Source: Ctenosaura bakeri
Lineage: Eukaryota; Chordata; Lepidosauria; Squamata; Iguanidae
Direction: 5' to 3'
DNA: 64,000 nt
NCBI GenBank assembly: GCA_948474755.1
Contig: CAOLHI010000554.1
Coordinates: 186,001 to 250,000, forward strand
In this document: one piece after another, positions 45,948-56,834 of the stretch
Position numbering within the stretch: position 1 is the stretch's first letter
Layout: every line of letters starts with the position of its first letter
The notes under the pieces: generated by a model
What the model was told of the DNA's origin: nothing
Databases searched by the model: none
The model's input: the letters and a program-made list of their open reading frames with translations, nothing else
Position numbers and translations under genes: made by a program

Positions 45948-47759
45948 GAAACAATTATGTCAAGAAAGAGAAAAATTGACTCGGAGTGTAGGATATTCAA
46001 AGAACAGTGGACTTATGATTACTTTTTCATACAGTACAAGGAAATTGCTGTGTGTCTGATATGCCAGAATATAGTGTCTGTGTTCAAAGAATACAATTTG
46101 CGTCGACACTATGAAACTCAACATAAAGATAAATATGATTGTTTGGTCGGAGAAGTGAAAAAAGATAAAATATTAAAACTCAAAAATACATTGACAGCTC
46201 AGCAAAATACTTTTGTGAAGCAGAAGCAGCTAAATATTTCATCACTGAGAGCAAGTTTTCAAGTTGCCAAGCTAATAGTGTGCACTGGCAGACCATTCGT
46301 GGAGGGAGAATTTGTTAAAGAATGCCTTCTTTCTGTTGTCAAAGAGATGTGTCCAGAGAAGGCCGATTTATTTAGTACAGTGAGTCTTTCAGGACCTACA
46401 ATTACACGGAGGATTGAAGAAATGGGAGACAATCTGTATCAGCATTTGCAAAACCTGACAAAAAAACTTTCCTATTTTTCCTTGGCACTTGACGAAAGCA
46501 ATGATGTTCGTGATTCTGCACAACTTTTAATTTTTATTCGTGGGACGAATGACAATTGCGAAGTCACAGAAGAGCTTGCTGCACTGCAAAGCATCAAAGG
46601 AACAACTACAGGAGAGGATATCTATGAAAAGGTTTGCCAAACTGTGAATGGTTTGGAGCTGGACTGGGCTAAACTAGCCAGTGTGACAACTAATGGTGCT
46701 CCTAGCATGGTGGGGTCTAAGAAAGGAGTAATTGCTCGCATTAATCAAGAGATGGACAAACATAATTATTCTCATCCAATAGCCATACACTGCCTCATCC
46801 ACCAACAAGCGCTGTATAGTAAATCACTGAAGTTGGACTCTGTTATGACAATTGTGGTATCTTGTGTTAACGTCATTAGAGCTCATGCACTAAACCACAG
46901 ACAATTTCAGGAATTTCTGTCTGAGCTAAATGCTGACTATGGAGATGTTCTGTACCACACAGAAGTCCGTTGGTTAAGTCGAGGGAGAGTTTTGAAACGT
47001 TTTTATGACTTACTTCCATAGATTACAGCTTTTCTGCTTTCAAAAAACAAAGAAGTACCGGAGCTCAATGATGCAGAATGGAAATGGCACCTTGCCTTTC
47101 TAACAGATGTAACAGAGCTACTCAACAGTTTCAATGTGCAACTTCAAGGAAAAGGGAAGCTCATCTGTGATATGCAATCACATGTCAAAGCATTTGAAGT
47201 AAAATTAGGCCTCCTCATCAAGTAAGTGAAGGAGGAAAACTTCTGCCATCTACCCACAACTCAAAATCTGTTAGCAGAAAACCCATTGGTTGCATTTTCA
47301 AACAAAACATGTGTGGATTCACTGGAAAAATTGCAAAAGGAGTTCCAATTTAGATTTAAAGAGCTACATCTCCATGAACAGGACACACAGCTTTTCCGTA
47401 ACCCATTTTCTATTGACATTGAAAATGTGGATACAATTTACCAAATGGAACTGGCTGAACTGCAGAATTGTGGCTCTCTGAAAGACGCATTCAAGTCAAG
47501 CAGCCTTCATAGTTTCTATGCATCTCTCCCCTCTGAGACATATCCTCATCTCAGGAACCATGCACTCAAAATGGCAACCATTTTTGGCAGCACTTATGTC
47601 TGTGAACAGACTTTTTCCAGAATGAAACATCTGAAATCTTCAACCAGATCTAGACTAACGGATGAACACTTGCATCATTTGTTACGACTAGCAGTGACAA
47701 ATATGGAACCGGACATTGACCATCTCCTTAGCCAAAAGCAGGCCCATAGTTCCCATTGA
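45948..47759 (+). pseudogene. hAT transposase, GTF2IRD2/ZBED-like, with two in-frame stops
   Basis: One continuous frame from the ATG at 45957 to the stop at 47757-47759, about 600 codons, interrupted only by TAG at 47019-47021 (codon 355) and TAA at 47223-47225 (codon 423). Numbering is from the ATG at 45957. Domains in order: a BED-type zinc finger (C33, C36, H51, H56); the start of the RNase-H fold with D179 in SLALDES; a VTTNGAPSMVG block (246-252 region) where related transposases have aspartate instead of N246; an HCLIHQQAL motif (278-286); VRWLSRGRVL (337-346); and a C-terminal hAT dimerisation region with E550 in YVCEQTFSRMK. The family inserts and excises hAT DNA; the domesticated relative GTF2IRD2 carries a similar module. 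The two stops and the D-to-N change make this copy inactive. Closest family assignment is from memory of motifs. Confidence 0.88.
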
Positions 47760-48095
47760 AATACTGGTAAGTTTGTTAATTAAACTTTACTTGTTCTTCA
47801 TTTTATATATTGTATTTATTCCCGTTTTGTTTCTTCACTTCAAAATAAGATATATGCAGTGTGCATAGGTATTTGTTCATAGTTTTTTAACTATAGTCCG
47901 GCCCTCCAACGGTCTGAGGGACCGTGAACTGGCCCCCTGTTTAAAAAGTTTGAGGACCCCTGACATATACAATAAATGGAAGGTGCCATGTCTTGGTACG
48001 CATGTGTATGCATGCAACTTTTTTAACATCAAAATAGTACTTTAAATATACAGAATCCAAGTCCAGGATACAATCTGGTTGTACCTAAGACATAT

Positions 48096-48274
48096 CGGAT
48101 TTCCGTACGAGGCTGTTATAGCACTATGGTTCCACTTTCAACATCCTATGGAATCCTGGGGTTTGCAGTTTCAGGAGGGGCCAGCCGGCCCCTCCCGAAA
48201 CTGCAAACCCCAGGATTCCATAGGATGTTGAAAGTGGAATCATAGCACTACAACAGCCTTGTGCAGAAACGGCC
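48096..48274. mobile_element. Foldback MITE copy, about 179 bp, long near-perfect palindrome
   Basis: Arms run from CGGATTTCCGTACG to the complement near GTGCAGAAACGGCC and differ at a few positions. The loop 'aggggccagccggcccct' is itself palindromic. Confidence 0.85.
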
Positions 48275-48566
48275 ATAGTCTTATATACATTTACTTAGGA
48301 CTAAGCCCTACGGAACTCAGTGGAACTTGCCTCCACAAACGTGTGTGTAGGACTACACAGTAAGTAATGTCTACCTCTTTCAATGGTACAGAGTCAGAAT
48401 TCTTGTTCGAAAACTCTTCAGTGGCCATCTGGGCCCAACCCCCTGCCCTGCAGGAATATACAACTGTAGCAGCCCTAAAAGAATCTACCACCATCTGAGG
48501 CTGTCGATTCTTCTGTCAAACAGTTCTTACAGTGAAGAAGTTCTTCCCAGTGTTTAGGTGGAATCT

Positions 48567-50912
48567 TGGCAAGCTGATTGAGAAAACATATTTCTCAGAG
48601 TACCCATGAGAATCAGAGTGGGGTGGGGATTGTTTTTGTTTTGTTTTGCTTTTTTGCCAAAAAAAAAAACAATTAAGGAATAATATATGAACCAGTGATG
48701 TAGACGCAAGTCAATTGACTTGGACTCAAGCTGGACTCAAGACACTTCAATGACTTGACTTGGACTATACTCAGCAATAAATGATGCACTGACTCGACTT
48801 GTGGCTTGTATATTTTTAGTGACCAACTTGCTGCATAACACATTGAATGACCCTTACATTTCTTTTTTCCTACTGGCCACCTGAAGATCTGTCTCAAGCC
48901 CAAAGCATGGGAGCATTTCACGGACGGGAACAGCAAACACATCAGAATACAGGCATGAGGTCTATTTGGTAGCCTGTCTCTGCTGCATATTGGAGGAGCC
49001 TTCTAAAACTTTTCCTAGGAGCAGAAGAGTTTTTAAAGGAAAGAATGGGTTAAACATTGAAGATTGTTGCTTTATGATCTTTTATGGTCTTTTGCATTTT
49101 GAACAAGACAGCTGGGTGTCTAGATCAAGAGAGATTATCCTTAAAGAAGACAAACATCTTAATTGGTCTGCTTATATACAACTTGATGACAGATTTAATC
49201 AAGATAAGAGAAATGCAGCCATAGAGGTTAGAGAAAATTAGTTTTATTTAGAGTTGTGTAAAGATGATGATCATGTAGTTTAAAAAATGTATAAACGACT
49301 TTTGAAACTAGAGACGGAAGATGAAGCTGTAAAAGAGTAATAAGGCAGGCCCAAAATTTGGGTCCTAATGTCTATATGGATGGTTGGAAAAAATGTGTGT
49401 CAAAGATGTAAATTTTATTTTGTGCAGTAATTTAAAAGAAAATTTGCATAAGATGATGTATAGATGGTATCTAATCCCAGCCAGGCTGCCAAAAATGTCC
49501 CAGAATGTTTTAAACCAATGTTGGGGATGACAAGATAAGGGAGGCTCCTTTTTTATATGTGGTGGACTTGTAAGAAGGTGAAAAGTTACTGGTCTAAGAT
49601 TTATGTGTTAATTACATGATACCAGAAAAATTAAAGACAATTTATAAGACGGGCACAGGTCAATGCTAGAAATGTCAAGAGAATTGTGGCACATTATTTC
49701 ATATGTGGTGGTCATGCCGTAGAGCACAAAAATATTGGAAAGAAATACATAAGAAAATAAGTTCAATTTTGAAGATTCAATTTGGGATGTCACCTGAATT
49801 TTACTTGTTAAACATGACACATACATTAGATGCAACACCAGCTAAGAGACACTGGAGAATTATATTGTATATGGTGATGACGGCCCGTATTGAATATGCA
49901 TGATTTTGGAAAAATGAAACTACACCTACAACGGAACAGTGGTGGACAGCTTTTATGGAAAACAGAAATGCGGACATACTTACACAAAGATTGAAGGGGA
50001 AATCAGATGAGGACATAAACAAAGAGTGGAAGATTGTTTCAGATTTGGGTTGGGGGTAGACGGAGGGTATTACATTTTTCACGATAATTATTATACAGTT
50101 AACAGTTAATGAAATATCATGAAGCGAGTGAAGTAGAGATATATAGCAGGAACTAACAAATTATAGATTATTAACATTTTATTGCAATGCGTGATATAAT
50201 AAATAGAGGGAACATCAATAATTGTAATCCAGAAAGGAAAAGAAGAAGGAATAACACTACATGTAACATTGCAAAAATTATTGTTTATTTGTTGAAATTT
50301 GAATAAAATTATTGAAAAAAATAAGATTTGTGTGTTAATTCATATATGTTAATAAAAAAATTAAGGTAGATTTTGTAATGTTAATAGAAACAGTTTGGGG
50401 GGCATATTATGGATAAAGTACTGGAGACCAAATACAATGGATTATTTCTTTCATGTATGACAACAACAGCAAAATACTGTTGGTCAAACTTGTAAATGGA
50501 CTGTAGCCCCGATAATAGAAGAATGGATCATTAAGGCTGCTGAGTTAGTCCAAATGGCCAAATTAACATAGGTTCTAAAGGATAAGCCAATGTGAAAGAC
50601 TGAAAACCATTTCTGGATTTTTTAAGCAATAAGAAATCTAATGATGTAATAAATCTATGGCTATGGTTATTAGTAATTTTAGTAGGATTATTTAGTTGGG
50701 TCAGTAAAGGTAGACGATATTATCATCATCATCATCATCATCATCATCTACTTTTCATTTCAGTCAGGATCGGGGGGTCAGAGCCCTATTGTGTATTAGT
50801 TACATGTCTTTTTCTTTTTTTTCCTTTTTTTCCTTGTTTTTTCAAAGTATTTTGCTTTGATTGTAATTAGATTGTTCTTGTTAAAAATTAATTTTAAAAA
50901 TAAAAAACACAT
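48567..50912 (+). mobile_element. L1 LINE insertion (outer), 16-bp duplication
   Basis: Flanked by a 16-bp duplication (48551-48566 and 50913-50928, one mismatch). From about 49000 the plus strand encodes broken L1 ORF2 C-terminal sequence, including 'MMYRWYLIPARLPKM' near 49454-49498. The 3' end near 50895-50912 is A-rich with AATAAAAAAC. The first 430 bp do not resemble ORF2 and may be rearranged or a further insertion. A (CAT)n tract lies at about 50720-50748. Confidence 0.75.
49614..50321 (+). mobile_element. L1 LINE insertion (inner), 5'-truncated, 19-bp duplication
   Basis: A 708-bp L1 3' end inserted in the outer L1, flanked by a 19-bp duplication (49595-49613; 50322-50340, one mismatch). 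It encodes the ORF2 zinc-knuckle and tail region, 'FHMWWSCRRAQKYW', 'MVMTARIEYA', then a stop. It ends in AATAAAATTATTG plus an A tail. The ORF2 region overlaps that of the outer copy, confirming two separate elements. Confidence 0.88.
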
Positions 50913-51109
50913 TGTTTAGGTAGAATCTCTCTTCTTGTAATTTGAATCCTTTGGTCTGTGTTCCATTATCTACAGCAGCAGAAAATAAGCTTGCTCCATC
51001 TTCTACAAGACATCCCTTCTAATATTTAAAGATCACTATTTTGTCACTTCTCAGTATTCTCTTCTTCTCTACTTTACCATTTGCTTAATCTTTTTCACTA
51101 CAGAATTCG

Positions 51110-51232
51110 GCAATGTCTAAGGTAACCTCCCCTAATCCAGCATCCTCCATATATTGTGCACTACAACTTCCACAGCCTATTGGCCAAGCTGGGAATTCCA
51201 ATCTAAAACATCTGGACTGGTGGAGAAGGCTG
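51110..51232. mobile_element. hAT-type foldback MITE
   Basis: 'cagcatcctccatatattgt' and 'actacaacttccacagccta' with the complementary right part 'aaaacatctggactggtgga' and 'gaaggctg'. Confidence 0.5.
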
Positions 51233-51656
51233 ATTTTTAAAAAATGGGCTAAGTTGTGCTTTGCTGACATATTTGTGTGTGTTTGTGAGTCTGTGTTTTT
51301 AATTATACCCAGAGCTGGATTTTCAGAACATCTTTTAATTGGATTGCATGTATTACAATATATACTTTTGCATTCAATTCATCATCAAAATGAGATGTTA
51401 CATTGTTTTCTATAATTCATTGCACTAGTGCATACAAACAGGGGAAGAAATTCCCAAACATACTCAACAACGGTCCTAAAACAAAATAAAATTCCACCCA
51501 ACCTTCAAATTACATTGGCATTTTTATTATTATTTTTAATCTGTTGAGATTTCTTTTTTCCACGTAGTACATGTGGGGGGTAAATGACCATTAAATTTAT
51601 GGAAACAAGAGCGATACACATCTTGCATATTCTAAAACAGAGCATAATGTTGGCAT

Positions 51657-51662
51657 TTTATT
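51657..51662 (-). terminator. LPIN1: Candidate distal LPIN1 poly(A) signal
   Basis: AATAAA on the minus strand, about 5.0 kb after the LPIN1 stop. It is an alternative to the signal at 53560-53565; nothing in the sequence decides which is used. Confidence 0.3.
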
Positions 51663-52935
51663 TCTGCATTCAGAGTGCATTGGAAGAAGTACCTTTTTCT
51701 GTAACAGAAAACCACTAGTACATTGAAAGGAAAATCATGATAAATATATATATATATATATATATTTCTTTCATAGAAAGAATAAGAATTCATTCAGCTA
51801 TTCCAAGGTTTTTGTTGCTGCTTTTCTTTGGGAATTCAACAATACAGTTTAAAAAGTGTGCATAAAGAAATGAGCAGCCAAATTGAAACTATTTAGAAAC
51901 TGTGGACCTGCAGGTATTTTTTTTTTAAGGAAAAAACCACAAGTAACAGCAAATATATCTTAAACTGTTTGTAGCAATGATCAACCAAGGTCACACATAT
52001 CATCTGAGTACAATGTACCAGCAGGTTGTTGACACCACTATGGAGACAGAGCTATACAACAGCACCTCTAATAGAACAGAGGCAGGACGGTCTTCAAAAA
52101 CAGTAATTTGGAGTCAAATTTCTCTCATGTAACAGCTATATTTGTTGAGGTTTCTGAAAACAGTTTTACATGAACTTGCAGATACCCACAGCTTCACTCA
52201 GAAAACTTCACTCAGTGCTGGGGAAGTTCATATCCTATCTCCTATGACTGTGCCAGACTCAAACCCTGAAAATATTATATTATAGTTCTCAGAATTCTCC
52301 CCAAAAAGGATAACATTTCCAGAATCTGGACAGGCCCTAGTAGTTTCCAGCTCAGTGGAATGCAAGTCCAAGACATGATAGCATGGCAAAATATAGCTAA
52401 TGGCCAATGGCCTACAAAATGAAGAACTTTCTTCTTAAATGGATGGGCATAGGGATAGGATTAACAAGTCCAGGTTTAAATGCTGCATTGCACTGATTTG
52501 CCACAGAGTTAAGAAACTCTTCCATTAAAAATTAGTGGGAATAAGAATTGCTTAACTTTGGGTTGATCATTGCCAAGTTGTCCTAAGTCAAGGAGAACAA
52601 GTATTTACATAAAGTAACATCTGTATTTTTGAAATTCAGTATGCAATGGTAAGACATTAAAATTACATAACATAAAGACCACCTGATTATAGCTTACAAT
52701 AAGAGAAACACCTCTCTAAAACTGGTATCTTATTCTTGCAGTTGTCTCCACACCCCCGACATGGCTTCATTGTTCCTAATATAAAATTCTGGGTTTTCAA
52801 AATACTGCAAATTCTAGAACAATGGAATGAAATTTGTAATCTAAAAATTGTATTCCTTCTTGCTCACATGGTAAGTGTGATGATAGAAGGAAGCCAAAAA
52901 TTATGCCCAGACACTGGGGGGGGGGTCAAATACCC

Positions 52936-53140
52936 TAAAGGCACCAGATCCTGTCTGATTTTGGAAACTAAGCAGGGTCAGCCCTAGTTACTACTTGGAA
53001 GGGAGACCGCCAATGAATGCCAGGTCCTTATTTCCACCAAAGCCACCTCTGAGTAGTCCTTGTCTAAGAAAACCCTATAAAATTTATGGGGGTCGCTGTA
53101 AATCAATTAGTAAATTGAAGGCACATATACACAGTGGATC
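52936..53140 (+). mobile_element. 5S rRNA-derived SINE
   Basis: 52938-53035 follows the 5S rRNA internal promoter region closely: 'cctgtctgattttggaaact', 'aagcagggtcagccctagtt', 'tacttggaagggagaccgcc'. After a short linker the tail 'aagaaaaccctataaaattt', 'ggtcgctgtaaatcaatt' and 'tgaaggcacatatacac' matches the tail of the tRNA-headed SINEs in this window. So the tail is shared and the head replaced. Confidence 0.85.
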
Positions 53141-53559
53141 AATGTCTGGGTTGTTTTTTTTTCTTTCTTTTTTTGTGGGGGGATGTGGCAGTCATGGCTG
53201 TATAAAGTTATGCATCCAAATTATTCCAAATTCAACTTCTTGTGACAACCGGTGTATTTTCAATGAAAACCCACCTTAACAATTCTAGCTCATGATCCTT
53301 TCCCATCACATTACTAAATTTACATCATCTTGTTCAAGCTAGTAAAATCTGATCACAATAAAGTCCCACTGAAGGCAATGAATCAAGACTTGCAATTGAT
53401 TCCTATGTGTATAAACTCAAAAGTCTAGCCCGCTTAGTCTTATTAGTGTCACTCTCAACTAAGTGTGCACAGAATCAGAGTGGCTTGTGGTCTGCCAGAG
53501 GGGACTGCATCCCAAAGTGGGTGAGGTGAGCCTACACTTGGACCAAAAGCTATTAGTAA

Positions 53560-53565
53560 TTTATT
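53560..53565 (-). terminator. LPIN1: Candidate LPIN1 poly(A) signal
   Basis: First canonical AATAAA on the minus strand after the LPIN1 stop codon, about 3.1 kb downstream. Mammalian LPIN1 3' untranslated regions are of similar order. Confidence 0.4.
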
Positions 53566-56500
53566 TTGTCCCATTCATTTCTATGGGATTTAGCAACAAT
53601 TTCAGTTGGATCGCATCTACTATGCTTTGCCCAAGTGAAACTGTCCAAGTGCTAAACATCACCTACGGCTACTGGAGATATGACATCTCTACAAACAGTC
53701 TCATGATCTAGATAAATGAAATATACACACAAGAAGCATGTGCGTATCCACAGCTGGATAAGCAGGCACATGTGCAAACAGAGCTTGCTCACATTTCCCT
53801 CTTTCAGAAATGCTGTATTAATCTGGGCAGTCGCTTGGAAGAGAGAGATGGAATGATTCCCAGATCCAGTTCAGCTGTCCTGTCCAACATTCAATCAGCA
53901 GAATTTTAACTGATTCAGCTCTGCATGTATCCTGCGTGTATCACCTCCACATGTAGGCTGAAGAGAAGCAGGAAACATTATGAGCAATTACACTGGTTCA
54001 GAAAACCAGAATTTGTTCACAGATGACTCTTTAAAAGCCCAGAGCAAGCATTAAATGGGAAGGTAAAATCAATATCTGGCTAGGTTCTAAGTGGGACAGG
54101 CTAAAAATTGCTCTTGTGAAAGCACTCACAGTCCTGTCAGAACATGCAAGTCTTTGCATCAACCTGCATTTCAGTCCTGTTAAGACAGGCTCAGATTCTG
54201 TACACAGAGGTACACAAAAGGGCATACACCAGGAGAGGGAATTATGTGGCGTATGGGTGTTCCAAAGAAGAAGAAGGAGAAGAAGAGGAGAAGGGGGGAG
54301 GGGGAAGGGAGAGGAGGAAGAGGAGGAAGAGAACAACAACAACGCCTGCCATTCCTGGAACCCTTCAAGAGCAGCAATTGTCCCTCAAAGCAAGAGAACA
54401 GGCCACTGCTATAGTCCTGGGCAGGGGTCAGGGAGGTCTGTTTGCAATGTTTCTTCAAAACTACAAGTGAAAAAAAAGTGAAATAATCACATGGGGGGGG
54501 TGCTGTTTGCAGCCGCTCCTGGGGGGTGCTCAAAATTAGCTCTGGAATCTGCCCACCAATAGCGTACACCTTAACCACAGAAGTACACCAGTAACAGGTG
54601 GGGTGGACTAGACATCTTGAAAAATGAAGGGTGCCATTCAATACATACTTAACTGGGAATAAGTCCCACTGACCTCACTGGAGTAACTTCTGAGTAAACA
54701 AGCCAAGGACTGCACTGTAAAGCTGGCAATTATCTGGAAGGACAGTATGCCACAGAAAGCCAAGCTACACTCATCCATTGAATTTCACATAACCCAGAAG
54801 GAGCAATAAAGAGCTAATAAACCCAAATACTTATTTTCCTCTAACTGTCAACTGCAAAAAATGGCTGGGGAGATGCTTCAGAAAGGAATACACAATTGGG
54901 GAAAGATTAAGTGAGCCTCCTCTCTTCCCACTCCACCCAGTGTACTAAATCTCTGAGGGGTTTAGCAGCAATTCACAGGGTTGGCTGTCATCAAATCTAC
55001 CTTGCCTCTTAGCCTCCTTCACTCACTTATCAATAAATATTATTAAAAACAAATTTAAAAGCCAAATAGCATCTAGAATCACTTAATATGTGAACAGCAG
55101 AAACCTTTGTTTCGAGGAAGACCAGACATTTGTAAAAGCAGCTTCTCTGAACTACTCAAGAGAGCATTCACTTGTAATACATATCATAACATCTCATGGC
55201 AACCAAAGATTACCAAGCAACAAAAGAGAACTATGAATTGTACAAAGAAGAGAAAGGCAAAATTCAAATGTAAACTCCCTCTGATGGTTGGCTATATTGA
55301 ATAGAACTCAAATCATCTTAAATTAATGTTATCAGGGCGTGGTGGGGAGACAGGGATAGGGAAAACACATCAAGGAGAACTCTGAAGAGGATCCACAACC
55401 AGGAAAATGGTTCATACCACAGCAAAAGATAGTGCAAATAAAATTTGTGGATCCAAGCAGTGAAGCTCCCATGAAGTTCATCAAACAAATAAAAACTGAT
55501 TCCAGGAACATGTTTGTATTTAGGAACACACACTGACATGGGTTGTTCTTGTTAGCTCAGAACATCCCATGTCCATTTAAATGGCACAGTTCTTGGTGAA
55601 TATATAGAAGTAGCAACCAGGAAACACGCTGAGAAACAAATTGTTGAGAATGATTCCTCATTCTCATTGATTTATGTCACATCTCAGCTGACTCAAGGGT
55701 TCATATTATATTTGAATAATTATGTTTTAAGCATCCTCCCCCTGACTCCCCAGACAAATATATTGTATCTTGATACATGGCCTGACAGGTATTCCAAGGA
55801 AGGACAACTAGAGGCTTCAACAGCTTCAGCAGGATTATTCCTTCAGTAAAGCAAAACCTGCTGTACATAGGAAGAATTTAAATCCTTTTCTAGGAACCTT
55901 GGCAAACTCTATCTTTTTCTTTTTCTTGCTGGAAATTATGGCCAAGATCTTAAGGAGCTGACAGCACACATGAACTGATAGCATAAGTGCACTCAATGTT
56001 CTTGCTTTCTTTAAGGGGCAGGGGGGAGGTATTCAAGTGTACAAAGCTCCATGTTGGCATACATAGCACTGGGAGGCATGACTAGACACCCAGCCAATGG
56101 GAACTAAGTACAGCTCTAGAGACTACAGACATGCTAGAAAAGTTTTAGATTACAGACCAATTGATTTTTGTTCAATAGATCTGGTCATACTTTGTTGATC
56201 AAATATTTTTATCATGGTGCAGGGGGGAGGTTCTTATAAAAATAGGTATTTCAGGTCAGTGGCTTACAGTTACTCTGCCCTGCTCTACCCAAAAACTAGG
56301 GCCTGGAAACCCCCAATGATACTTCAGACTGGAAACATATCCTACACTGGTAAGGAAGCTGTCATGGAAAAACTGAAGACCATGTAGGACTTACTCTTAA
56401 GAAACCCAGTATCTTGGCACTCAGAAATGTCCTTGCATAATAAGACTATACTGTTTGTGGCATATCTCGAGCATGATGATGGAGAACAGCTGGGAGTGCA

Positions 56501-56674
56501 ACATTCAGAAATATTACCCTAAAGGACAATAAAAGAATTTCTGAACTGGCATTTAAGAAATGTTCACTACACTCCAAACTCCGGGTTAACCGTAAGTGGC
56601 AAAAATCCAGCTGTGTCACTGAAGTGCAGAACCTGGGAATCCTCTGAACAGCTGCTACGAAGATTCAGAAGCCA
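53566..56674 (-). other. LPIN1: Inferred LPIN1 3' untranslated region
   Basis: Starts after the LPIN1 stop codon. Largely repeat-poor, with a purine-rich (GAAGAGG)-like stretch at about 54264-54332 and an old dispersed repeat near 54646-54720 ('ggaataagtcccactgacct'). The far end is inferred from the first canonical poly(A) signal, not observed. Open frames in this tract have no protein features. Confidence 0.5.
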
Positions 56675-56834
56675 TCATGGTGCATCAGAATTAATGTCCT
56701 GGCTTTCAAAAGGTGGCAATGGATCCCTCCAGTATGTGAATCGACTGTAGGTGTCAGAACATGGAAAATCTGAAGAATGGCTTCTTTTCAGCAATGGAAA
56801 TATGTGGTCTACCACTTCACAAAGTCTCACGTAC
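56675..56834 (-). CDS. LPIN1: LPIN1 last coding exon
   Basis: Lipin-1 is a Mg2+-dependent phosphatidate phosphatase making diacylglycerol for triacylglycerol and phospholipid synthesis, and also a nuclear coactivator. This exon opens after the acceptor TTTTTTCCAG (minus strand) at 56835, completes a serine codon begun in the previous exon, and reads YVRLCEVVDHIFPLLKR, then SHSSDFPCSDTYSRFTYW. It ends RDPLPPFESQDINSDAP and TGA at 56675-56677. This is the lipin-1-specific C-terminus; lipin-2 and lipin-3 end differently (known family difference). The phase-2 junction agrees with the exon at 59038-59141. No lesion seen. The catalytic DxDxT motif lies in exons outside the window. Confidence 0.95.

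Larger units (their letters stand above)
45368..47962 (+). mobile_element. hAT transposon (GTF2IRD2/Charlie-type), 2595 bp, 8-bp duplication
   Basis: The 16-bp terminal inverted repeats CAGGGGTCCTCAAACT / AGTTTGAGGACCCCTG are flanked by an identical 8-bp duplication ACATATAC (45360-45367; 47963-47970), the hallmark of hAT. It encodes one transposase in the plus strand. The first 430 bp are CpG-rich and contain several inverted repeats. The element is almost complete and the duplication unmutated, so the insertion is young relative to the surrounding repeats. It is no longer autonomous because the transposase has two internal stops. Confidence 0.95.
48400..51090 (-). mobile_element. CR1 LINE fragment (antisense), split by L1
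   Basis: The left piece, about 48400-48566, ends 'tgtttaggtggaatct'. The right piece restarts at 50913 with 'tgtttaggtagaatct', followed by 'cttcttgtaatttgaatcct' and 'aagcttgctccatcttctac', in the normal order of antisense CR1. Confidence 0.85.

Noticed and set aside
45957..47759. Domesticated GTF2IRD2/ZBED host gene
   Set aside because: Flanked by exact transposon ends and duplication, and carries two stops; it is a transposon copy, not a host gene.
52936..53035. Functional 5S rRNA gene
   Set aside because: Many substitutions, no proper 5' end or T-run terminator, and fused to a SINE tail.
54031..54641. Overlapping open frames of 103-153 codons
   Set aside because: Derived from a purine-rich low-complexity tract in the probable LPIN1 3' untranslated region.
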